From positions 1-6,229 of the forward strand of contig SFNW01000105.1 of NCBI GenBank assembly GCA_004554105.1: a stretch of 6,229 nucleotides of DNA, written 5' to 3'. Positions 1-4,978 of this stretch are shown here, in pieces. The notes beneath the pieces were generated by a model. That model ran no database searches. It was given only the letters and a program-made list of their open reading frames with translations, and had not been told where the DNA came from. The stretch comes from Clostridiales bacterium (GTDB taxonomy: Bacteria; Bacillota; Clostridia; Oscillospirales; CAG-272). Position 1 is the stretch's first letter. Each line of letters begins with the position of its first letter. The translations under genes were made by a program, and so were the position numbers.

Positions 1-969
1 TTATCCGAAAAACTGAAGCAAGCCCACTTTTCCAAGGGCGCGTTCGGCTACGGCGTAAAAGAGGTCGACGCCTTTCTCAATGAATTGCGCGTCGCCGCCG
101 AAAGCGATGAATCGGCACTGCGCACCCTGCGTGCCAAGCTCGACGCCTTTGAGGGCAAGAGCGCCGAGATCGCACGCACAGAAAACGAGGCGTACCGTCT
201 GCTCAGCGCGGCAAAGGACGAGGCAGAGAAGATTCGCGCGGCGGCAAAGGCGCACGCTGACGTGATCGTCAGAGAAGCCGAGACCCGTGCCGCGGCGGCG
301 GAGGCGGCGGCGTCCGAACGCGCGTCTCTGCTCGAACGCGAGGCGACGCGCCGCGCAAACGAGCAAATCGGCAATGCCAAGCAGAACGCTGCGATGATTC
401 TTGCCGCGGCGGACAAGCGGGGCAGGGAAACCCTCGCCGCCGCCGAAAGACAGGCAAGGGAAACCGCCGAAAAAGCGGCGGCGCTTTCGCGCGAAAGCCG
501 CGATTTTGAAGAAAAACTGCGCGTGCTGACCGCGAACACGGTCCGCGCACTCGCCGCGCTCAACGGCACTGCGCCCGCCGCAGCGTCCGCACCTGCAACG
601 GCGGCGGCACCCGCATCGCCGACCGGCACATCGGCAATCGACATATCCCCCGAGGTCGCCGTGCCGCGTCCGCGCCGCACCGACCGCCTGCGCCCCGCTT
701 CGCCGTCCCATGCCGAAGAAACGGCAGAGGAGGTCGGCGCATCGGACGCCGCGCTTTCCGAAGACGATACGCCGCGCGACTACAGCTTTGCCGGCGGCAA
801 GCTGGTGACAAAGAACGGCGAAAATGCTTCCGCCGCGCCGCGCAAGCTCTACGACACGGTCAGCGTGACCTACGACGATGCCGATACCGACGGCTATGAC
901 GACATCAAACGCCTGATGGAAAACGCGGGCGGACGCAAAGTAAGCAACCCCACCGATTTTGCAAATTAA
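1..969 (+). CDS. DivIVA-domain coiled-coil protein (5' partial)
   Basis: The open frame begins at base 1 and ends with TAA, giving 322 visible residues; the true start lies upstream, probably by only a few codons. Visible residues 1-30 match the N-terminal DivIVA membrane-targeting domain: an LSEKLKQAHF-like lead, then FGYGVKEVDAFLNEL, which fits the family pattern F-x(n)-GY-x(3)-EVD-x-FL. Residues about 31-185 are a long Ala/Glu/Arg-rich helical stretch expected to form a coiled coil. Residues about 188-210 are an Ala/Pro/Ser/Thr linker. The remainder is acidic and ends in an Asp/Tyr-rich tail (about 284-322). DivIVA-family proteins sense negative membrane curvature and organise division septa or poles, acting on the cytoplasmic face. 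The next gene, lspA, starts 24 nt downstream with no terminator between, so co-transcription is likely. The TTG at 85 is not the start because it would remove the domain. Whether this is the main DivIVA or a paralogue such as a GpsB/SepIVA-type protein cannot be decided. Confidence 0.85.
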   Translation, partial: LSEKLKQAHFSKGAFGYGVKEVDAFLNELRVAAESDESALRTLRAKLDAFEGKSAEIARTENEAYRLLSAAKDEAEKIRAAAKAHADVIVREAETRAAAAEAAASERASLLEREATRRANEQIGNAKQNAAMILAAADKRGRETLAAAERQARETAEKAAALSRESRDFEEKLRVLTANTVRALAALNGTAPAAASAPATAAAPASPTGTSAIDISPEVAVPRPRRTDRLRPASPSHAEETAEEVGASDAALSEDDTPRDYSFAGGKLVTKNGENASAAPRKLYDTVSVTYDDADTDGYDDIKRLMENAGGRKVSNPTDFAN

Positions 970-993
970 CAGGACCGAAAGGAAAACCGCCGT

Positions 994-1524
994 ATGGCTC
1001 CCTATATCATTCTGATTTTTGCCGTCTGTGCGCTCGACCAACTCACCAAGCTGTGGGCGATGGACTTTATCGCAGAGCACGTTTCGCTGATTTCCTCTTC
1101 TGTCGGCGCAGGCACACACCCCTACCCGGGCGACAGCGTGCCGATTCTCGACGGCGTATTGCACTTTACCTATCTCGAAAACCCGGGGATGTCCTTCGGG
1201 CTGCTTCAGGATCACCGCTGGATTTTCATGACGGTTTCGACGGTTGCGATCCTCGCGATTTTCGTGTATTTATGCACGCTGAAGGGCAAGAACACGCTGC
1301 TGCGCACCTCGCTTTCGCTGATTGTGGGCGGCGGACTCGGCAATATGTTTGACCGCGTCCTGCTCGGCTATGTCGTCGATTTTGTCGACGTGCGCGTGTT
1401 CGGCAATCTCTGGCGATGGATTTTCAACCTTGCAGACGCGGCGGTCTGCGTCGGCGCGGCGCTGCTCGTGATTGCCTGCATCACGGAATTTAATAAGGAA
1501 AAGAAAAAGGAGACCGCGCGGTGA
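994..1524 (+). CDS. lspA: Lipoprotein signal peptidase (signal peptidase II)
   Basis: This 176-residue integral membrane aspartyl protease cleaves prolipoproteins just before the lipid-modified cysteine of the lipobox. Seen in the sequence: the first membrane helix with the family D-Q-L-T-K motif (D15-K19); the GGGLGNMFDR motif (112-121); VVDFVD with the first catalytic Asp at D129; and FNLAD with the second catalytic Asp at D148. Four hydrophobic segments fall at about 2-20, 74-94, 103-120 and 145-164, followed by a basic tail. Length is within the usual range. The ATG at 994 follows an AAAGGA Shine-Dalgarno at 978-983. The stop overlaps the next gene's GTG by 4 bp, indicating translational coupling. 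Oddities: the segment after helix 1 is longer than in typical LspA (about residues 31-48), and the usual N-x-G-A-A-F motif reads N63-P-G-M-S-F68. Both catalytic aspartates and their motifs are intact, so an active enzyme is expected. Confidence 0.95.
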   Translation: MAPYIILIFAVCALDQLTKLWAMDFIAEHVSLISSSVGAGTHPYPGDSVPILDGVLHFTYLENPGMSFGLLQDHRWIFMTVSTVAILAIFVYLCTLKGKNTLLRTSLSLIVGGGLGNMFDRVLLGYVVDFVDVRVFGNLWRWIFNLADAAVCVGAALLVIACITEFNKEKKKETAR

Positions 1525-2462
1525 GCGAAAAACGCATTGCGGCCGAGTCGGACGCCGGCAGCCGCGCCGACGTGTTCGTCAGCCTGCACTTTGATTTGAC
1601 CCGCACGGCGGCGGCGCGTCTGCTCGCCGAGGGCGCGGTCACGGTCAACGGTGCGCCCGCCGCGAAGAATACCCGCCTGCGTGCGGGCGACGAGGTCGGC
1701 GTGACGCTCCCGCCCGTGCGCGAGACCGAGACACTGCCCGAGGAGCTGCCGCTCGAAATCGTCTACGAGGACGGGGACATCGCGGTCGTCAACAAGCCGA
1801 AGGGCATGGTCGTTCACCCCGCCGCGGGCAACGAGAGCGGGACGCTGGTCAACGCGCTGCTCTACCACATGGGCGACCGGCTTTCGGGCATCGGCGGCGA
1901 ACGCCGTCCCGGCATTGTTCACCGCATCGACAAGGACACGAGCGGGCTGCTCGTCGTGGCGAAGAACGACTTTGCGCACACGGTGCTTTCGGACAGCCTG
2001 AAAGAACACGGCATCGACCGCGAATACAAGGCGGTCTGCGTCGGCAATCTGCGCGACGACAGCGGCACGGTCGACAAGCCGATTGGCAGAAATCCGCGCG
2101 ACCGCAAGAAAATGGCGGTCGTCCCGGGCGGCAGAAACGCGGTGACGCACTACACCGTGCGCGAGCGGTACGACGGCTTCGCGCTGCTCGACGTCAAGCT
2201 CGAGACCGGCAGGACGCACCAGATTCGCGTTCATCTGTCGAGCATCGGACACCCCCTGCTCGGCGACACGCTCTACGGCGGGGGCAAAACCAAGTTTGAA
2301 AAGCAGAACGCCGACCTGCTTTCGGGGCAGACGCTCCACGCTTACCGCCTGACGCTGAAGCACCCCCGCACGGGCGAGCTTCTGCGCTTTGAAGCACCGC
2401 TCCCCGCGTACTTTGAAACGATTCTCCGAAAACTGCGCGTTTTGTCCGAAAACGCTCGATGA
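1521..2462 (+). CDS. rluD: RluA/RluD-family 23S rRNA pseudouridine synthase (YlyB-like)
   Basis: A 313-residue RNA-modifying enzyme that isomerises uridine to pseudouridine. An N-terminal S4-type RNA-binding domain (about 13-70, with the AARLLAEGAVTVNG pattern) precedes the catalytic domain. The catalytic domain contains VVNKPKGMVVHP (89-100), HRIDKDTSGLLVV (134-146) with catalytic Asp137, and GRTHQIRVHL (230-239), the RluA-family signatures. Length is typical for RluD/YlyB. The start is GTG at 1521, chosen for the AAGGAGA Shine-Dalgarno at 1506-1512 and for starting just ahead of the S4 domain; it overlaps the lspA stop by 4 bp. The lspA-ylyB pairing is known from Bacillus and other Firmicutes, which supports co-transcription. 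The symbol is family-level: by analogy the target would be helix 69 of 23S rRNA, but the exact uridines cannot be read from sequence. Codon use is very GC-rich (GCG/GCC, GAC, CTG), like the two genes before it. Confidence 0.93.
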   Translation: MSEKRIAAESDAGSRADVFVSLHFDLTRTAAARLLAEGAVTVNGAPAAKNTRLRAGDEVGVTLPPVRETETLPEELPLEIVYEDGDIAVVNKPKGMVVHPAAGNESGTLVNALLYHMGDRLSGIGGERRPGIVHRIDKDTSGLLVVAKNDFAHTVLSDSLKEHGIDREYKAVCVGNLRDDSGTVDKPIGRNPRDRKKMAVVPGGRNAVTHYTVRERYDGFALLDVKLETGRTHQIRVHLSSIGHPLLGDTLYGGGKTKFEKQNADLLSGQTLHAYRLTLKHPRTGELLRFEAPLPAYFETILRKLRVLSENAR

Positions 2463-2474
2463 ATCTCTTTTTTT
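2437..2474 (+). other. Stem-loop plus downstream T run at the end of the lspA-rluD cluster (weak terminator candidate)
   Basis: GCGTTTT (2437-2443) and AAAACGC (2449-2455) form a perfect 7-bp stem with a 5-nt loop inside the last codons of the pseudouridine synthase gene. A run of seven T residues follows at 2468-2474. The gap of 12 nt between stem and T run is larger than in normal intrinsic terminators, so termination would be inefficient if it occurs. TCCGAAAAC occurs twice (2425-2433 and 2445-2453), offering a competing pairing partner for GTTTT. No better terminator is visible before the next promoter. Confidence 0.25.
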
Positions 2475-2475
2475 A

Positions 2476-2507
2476 AACAAATTTGGATTTAATGTCGTAA
2501 ATTTGTT
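2476..2507. repeat. AT-rich inverted repeat (possible operator or cruciform)
   Basis: AACAAATTT (2476-2484) and AAATTTGTT (2499-2507) are perfect 9-bp inverted copies separated by 14 nt. Pairing can continue beyond one A-A mismatch through the flanking T run on the left and A run on the right. The T run precedes and the A run follows on both strands, the reverse of an intrinsic terminator. The element lies between the pseudouridine synthase gene and the promoter of the binding-protein gene, about 65 bp upstream of its -35 box. A regulator-binding dyad is one reading; simple AT-rich symmetry is another. Confidence 0.45.
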
Positions 2508-2571
2508 AAAAAATACTATAATCATTGGTGTATAACCGCCGAATTTCTACGCAACAAAACGAAATTGCCGC

Positions 2572-2600
2572 TTGACACGACGGCAAATCGAGTGTATCAT
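2572..2600 (+). promoter_or_regulatory. Near-consensus sigma-A promoter of the binding-protein gene
   Basis: TTGACA (2572-2577, perfect -35) and TATCAT (2595-2600, one mismatch in the -10) are separated by exactly 17 bp. A transcript start is expected near 2606-2608, giving a leader of about 65-70 nt before the ATG at 2675. The strength of the match fits high expression of an abundant solute-binding protein. Confidence 0.85.
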
Positions 2601-2610
2601 AACCAACATA

Positions 2611-2641
2611 GCCGATTGTCGTTATCCATTCGAAAATCGGC
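2611..2641 (+). promoter_or_regulatory. 5'-leader stem-loop of the binding-protein mRNA
   Basis: GCCGATT (2611-2617) pairs perfectly with AATCGGC (2635-2641) across a 17-nt loop. It sits within a few nucleotides of the expected 5' end of the transcript. It ends 20 nt before the Shine-Dalgarno, which it leaves free. No T run follows, so it is not a terminator. A 5' mRNA-stabilising stem is the simplest reading; a regulatory role is possible but not shown. Confidence 0.5.
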
Positions 2642-2661
2642 TTCATGAAAAAACATTTCAC

Positions 2662-2666
2662 GGAGG
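2662..2666 (+). promoter_or_regulatory. Shine-Dalgarno that fixes the start of the binding protein
   Basis: GGAGG lies 8 nt before the ATG at 2675. The upstream in-frame ATG at 2645 has no ribosome-binding site and begins 3 nt after the leader stem. It would also add ten mostly charged or polar residues ahead of the signal peptide, so 2675 is preferred. Confidence 0.9.
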
Positions 2667-2674
2667 ACAAGACA

Positions 2675-3901
2675 ATGACGAAGAGAATTATCGCTCTCGC
2701 ACTGGCGGCACTGCTCAGCTTTGCGATGCTGACCGCCTGCGGGGACAAGCAGCCTGCGGCTACCGATGGCACGACTGCTTCGGATTCTGCCGTCAGCGAT
2801 TCCACCGACGCAACCGGCGGCGCTGACGAAGTGAAGGGCACGCTGGTTATCGGCTGTATCGGCCCGATTACCGGTGCAGCAGCTGTATACGGCAACAACG
2901 TAAAGAACGGCGCACAGCTTGCGGTTGACGAGATCAACGCAGCGGGCGGTGTCAACGGCTACTACCTTGATTTCAAGTTCCAGGACGACGAGCATGACGC
3001 CGAGAAGTCTGTCAACGCTTACAACAAGCTGATGGACGAGGGTATGCAGGTCCTGATGGGCACGGTTACCAGCGCACCCTGCATTGCAGTCGCCGCTGTC
3101 GCTCTCGACGACAATATGTTCATGCTGACGCCCTCCGGTTCTGCCGTTGAGTGCGTAGCAAACCCCAACGCTTTCCGTATCTGCTTCAGCGACCCTGACC
3201 AGGGTATCGGCTCGGCGGACTACATCGCGGAACACCAGCTCGCTTCCAAGATTGCGGTCTTCTACAACGTTTCCGACGTTTACTCGACCGGTATTTACGA
3301 GAAGTTCGCAGCAGAGGCTGCCGTTAAGGGACTGGAAGTCGTCACCGCACAGGCGTTCACCAAGGACAGCGCGACCGACTTCAGCGTACAGATTCAGAAG
3401 ATCAAGGAGAGCGGCGCAGAACTTGTTTTCCTGCCCATCTACTATCAGGAGGCTTCGCTCTTCCTCGAGCAGGCTGCTGCAGCAGGTCTTGAGACCAAGT
3501 ACTTCGGCTGCGACGGTCTTGACGGCGTTATCGGTCAGCTCGGCGACAAGGCAGCTCTTGCAGAGGGCGTTATGCTTCTGACGCCTTTCGTTGCAGACTC
3601 CAAGGAAGAGAAGTCGGCTGCGTTCACCGCTGCTTATGAAAAGGCATTCGGCGAGACCCCGATTCAGTTCGCGGCTGACGCTTACGATGCAATCTACACC
3701 ATCAAGGCTGCCCTTGAAGAGGCAAATGTTACCGACCCCGACATTGACTGCTCTTCGCTCAGCGATGCACTCACCGCTGCAATGCTGAAGATTACGGTCG
3801 ACGGCGTTACGGGTTCGATGACCTGGTCCGAGAGCGGCGAGCCCACCAAGACCCCGAAGGCAATGGTTATCAAGGACGGCACCTACGCCTCCATGGACTG
3901 A
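2675..3901 (+). CDS. livJ: Branched-chain amino-acid ABC transporter substrate-binding lipoprotein
   Basis: A 408-residue extracytoplasmic binding protein of the leucine/isoleucine/valine (Peripla_BP_6, type I fold) family. It has a lipoprotein signal peptide: MTKR, a hydrophobic core at about 5-18, then the lipobox L19-T-A-C22, so mature Cys22 should be lipidated and cleaved by LspA. A Ser/Thr/Asp/Ala-rich linker (about 23-52) tethers it to the membrane. The first lobe opens with GTLVIGCIGPITG (55-67), followed by VKNGAQLAVDEINAAGGVNG (76-95), a strong family signature. Likely ligand-contact loops are GTVTSAP (129-135) and TPSGSA (152-157); YSTGIY (203-208) and the YYQEA strand (256-260) belong to the second lobe. 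The C-terminal lobe ends with VDGVTGSMTW and a KTPKAMVIKDG strand, typical of the family. The gene has its own promoter and is separated from the permease genes by a terminator. All Lys codons I read are AAG, and Ala uses GCT/GCA more than its neighbours do, suggesting codon adaptation to high expression. Ligand specificity (Leu/Ile/Val, other amino acid, or urea/amide) is inferred only from family and neighbours. Confidence 0.93.
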   Translation: MTKRIIALALAALLSFAMLTACGDKQPAATDGTTASDSAVSDSTDATGGADEVKGTLVIGCIGPITGAAAVYGNNVKNGAQLAVDEINAAGGVNGYYLDFKFQDDEHDAEKSVNAYNKLMDEGMQVLMGTVTSAPCIAVAAVALDDNMFMLTPSGSAVECVANPNAFRICFSDPDQGIGSADYIAEHQLASKIAVFYNVSDVYSTGIYEKFAAEAAVKGLEVVTAQAFTKDSATDFSVQIQKIKESGAELVFLPIYYQEASLFLEQAAAAGLETKYFGCDGLDGVIGQLGDKAALAEGVMLLTPFVADSKEEKSAAFTAAYEKAFGETPIQFAADAYDAIYTIKAALEEANVTDPDIDCSSLSDALTAAMLKITVDGVTGSMTWSESGEPTKTPKAMVIKDGTYASMD

Positions 3902-3932
3902 TTGCCTCTGCGGCTTCCGACATTTATTTGCA

Positions 3933-3958
3933 GGAATTGCAATTTTCTCTTGCAATCC
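3933..3958 (+). repeat. TTGCAA inverted repeat / 3' stem-loop after the binding-protein gene
   Basis: ATTGCAA (3936-3942) and TTGCAAT (3950-3956) form a 7-bp stem with a 7-nt loop, extended by GG/CC (3933-3934 with 3957-3958) across one bulged A. TTGCA occurs three times nearby (3928, 3937 and 3950), and AATTGCAATT at 3935-3944 is itself a palindrome. As RNA it would form a hairpin in the 3' end of the binding-protein mRNA. As DNA it overlaps the -35 box of the candidate livH promoter and could be an operator. Confidence 0.5.
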
Positions 3959-3978
3959 AAAAATAAATATGATAGAAT
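3950..3978 (+). promoter_or_regulatory. Candidate promoter for the livHMG operon
   Basis: TTGCAA (3950-3955, four of six consensus bases) and TAGAAT (3973-3978, five of six) are 17 bp apart. The expected transcript start, about 3984-3986, falls on the first bases of the terminator stem. This would supply permease transcripts that do not depend on read-through from the binding-protein gene. Support is sequence match only. Confidence 0.45.
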
Positions 3979-3982
3979 AAAG

Positions 3983-4010
3983 AGGCTATTATTACAATAG
4001 CCTTTTTATT
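3983..4010 (+). terminator. Intrinsic terminator after the binding-protein gene
   Basis: AGGCTATT (3983-3990) pairs with AATAGCCT (3996-4003) over a 5-nt ATTAC loop, and the stem runs directly into TTTTTATTTTA. This is a textbook Rho-independent terminator, 82 nt after the binding-protein stop. It should end most transcripts there, with some read-through into livH. Confidence 0.88.
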
Positions 4011-4016
4011 TTATCA

Positions 4017-4056
4017 TTTCGGTTTGTGAAAAAATCATGCAACTGCAAACCCGAAA
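4017..4056 (+). promoter_or_regulatory. Imperfect hairpin in the livH leader
   Basis: TTTCGGTTTG (4017-4026) pairs with CAAACCCGAAA (4046-4056) in ten base pairs with one bulged C, around a 19-nt loop. It follows the terminator and ends 19 nt before the livH Shine-Dalgarno. No T run follows. It could stabilise the processed or re-initiated permease mRNA, or be a protein or RNA target; no known riboswitch or T-box consensus is visible. Confidence 0.4.
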
Positions 4057-4089
4057 AGTTGATTCGATTTGAGACAAGGAGCAAAGTCG

Positions 4090-4968
4090 ATGAGCAGTTT
4101 CTTCTCATATCTAATAACCGGCGTCAGCCTCGGCAGTATCTATGCGCTGATTGCACTCGGTTATACGATGGTCTACGGTATTGCGAAAATGCTGAATTTC
4201 GCGCACGGCGATATTATCATGATCGGCGGCTACATGACCTTCGTCGTCGGGCAGTCGCTCGGACTGCCGGTGTGGGCGACGATTCTGTTCGGTATTGCCG
4301 TCTGCACACTGCTCGGCGTGACGATTGAAAAGATTGCGTATAAGCCGCTTCGCTCGGCAACCTCGCTTGCCGTTCTGATTACGGCAATCGGCGTCAGCTA
4401 CTTTTTGCAGAACGCCGCGCTGCTCGGCTTCGGCTCTGCGGCGCGCACGACGACCTCGGTCGTGCCGAAATTCTCGATTCCGCTCGGCGATATCCGCGTT
4501 TCGGGCGAAACCGTCGTCACCATTGCGGTGTCGGTGCTGATTATGGTCGGTTTGACGCTGTTCGTCAACTATACAAAGAGCGGCAAGGCAATGCGTGCCG
4601 TCTCCGAGGACCGCGGCGCGGCACAGCTCATGGGCATCAACGTCAACGCGACGATTTCGCTCACCTTTGCCATCGGCTCCGCGCTTGCGGGCGTCGCTGC
4701 CGTCCTGCTCTGCTCGACCTATACGCAGCTCAGCCCCTATACCGGCGCAATGCCCGGTATTAAGGCGTTCACCGCGGCGGTTTTCGGCGGCATCGGCTCG
4801 ATTCCCGGCGCGATGATCGGCGGCATCGTCCTCGGCGTTATCGAAAACCTCAGCAAGGCGTATATTTCCACGCAGCTTTCGGACGCTATCGTGTTCGCCG
4901 TGCTGATTGTGGTGCTGCTTGTTAAGCCGACCGGCATCATGGGTAAGAAAATCAGCGAGAAAGTGTGA
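4090..4968 (+). CDS. livH: Branched-chain amino-acid ABC transporter permease LivH
   Basis: A 292-residue polytopic membrane protein, one of the two channel subunits of the HAAT-family importer. Family signatures: GYTMVYGIAKMLNFAHGD (24-41) in the first helical region; EKIAYKPLR (80-88); the cytoplasmic coupling loop GKAMRAVSEDRGAAQLMGINV (165-185), which contacts the ATPases; GIKAFTAAVFGGIGSIPGAMIGG (223-245); and a LLVKPTGIMGKK end (276-287). About eight hydrophobic segments are visible. Length is slightly below that of E. coli LivH. The ATG at 4090 is preferred because AAGGAG (4076-4081) lies 8 nt ahead; the in-frame TTG at 4069 would overlap the leader and add seven polar residues. livM starts 10 nt after its stop. 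It presumably works with LivM, LivG/LivF and the binding protein encoded just upstream. Confidence 0.95.
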   Translation: MSSFFSYLITGVSLGSIYALIALGYTMVYGIAKMLNFAHGDIIMIGGYMTFVVGQSLGLPVWATILFGIAVCTLLGVTIEKIAYKPLRSATSLAVLITAIGVSYFLQNAALLGFGSAARTTTSVVPKFSIPLGDIRVSGETVVTIAVSVLIMVGLTLFVNYTKSGKAMRAVSEDRGAAQLMGINVNATISLTFAIGSALAGVAAVLLCSTYTQLSPYTGAMPGIKAFTAAVFGGIGSIPGAMIGGIVLGVIENLSKAYISTQLSDAIVFAVLIVVLLVKPTGIMGKKISEKV

Positions 4969-4973
4969 GGTGA
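4967..4973 (+). promoter_or_regulatory. Shine-Dalgarno that fixes the GTG start of livM
   Basis: GAGGTGA overlaps the livH stop codon and ends 5 nt before the GTG at 4979. It matches the anti-Shine-Dalgarno well and supports that GTG over the earlier in-frame GTG at 4970, which lies within the Shine-Dalgarno itself. Ribosomes terminating on livH would be well placed to restart here. Confidence 0.8.
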
Positions 4974-4978
4974 CGTTT

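Noticed and set aside
85..969. TTG at 85 as the start of the first gene
   Set aside because: The frame is open to base 1 and encodes the conserved DivIVA N-terminal domain before this codon, so the gene is cut by the window edge.
1..1215. Long minus-strand open frame (404 codons) opposite the DivIVA-like gene and the start of lspA, plus similar frames at 1368-2525, 2597-3955, 4111-5001 and 4952-6106
   Set aside because: They are shadows of GC-rich coding sequence on the other strand. Their translations are low-complexity Arg/Ala/Val/Asp-rich with no family motif, and the + strand genes carry clear catalytic or membrane motifs.
2606..2674. T-box or amino-acid riboswitch in the livJ leader
   Set aside because: The leader is only about 70 nt, has one simple stem, and shows no conserved T-box sequence and no terminator/antiterminator pair.
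2645..2674. Ten-residue N-terminal extension of LivJ from the ATG at 2645
   Set aside because: There is no Shine-Dalgarno ahead of it, and the extension would spoil a normal lipoprotein signal peptide. The ATG at 2675 has GGAGG at ideal spacing.
3941..3955. Possible CodY box (AATTTTC-W-GAAAATT) before livH
   Set aside because: Only the left half, AATTTTCT, matches; the right half does not. The short AT match is better explained as the loop of the TTGCAA dyad.
4012..4017. TATCAT after the terminator as an alternative livH -10 box
   Set aside because: The matching -35 at 17 bp (TTATTA) is poor and lies inside the terminator stem and loop; the TTGCAA/TAGAAT pair is better.
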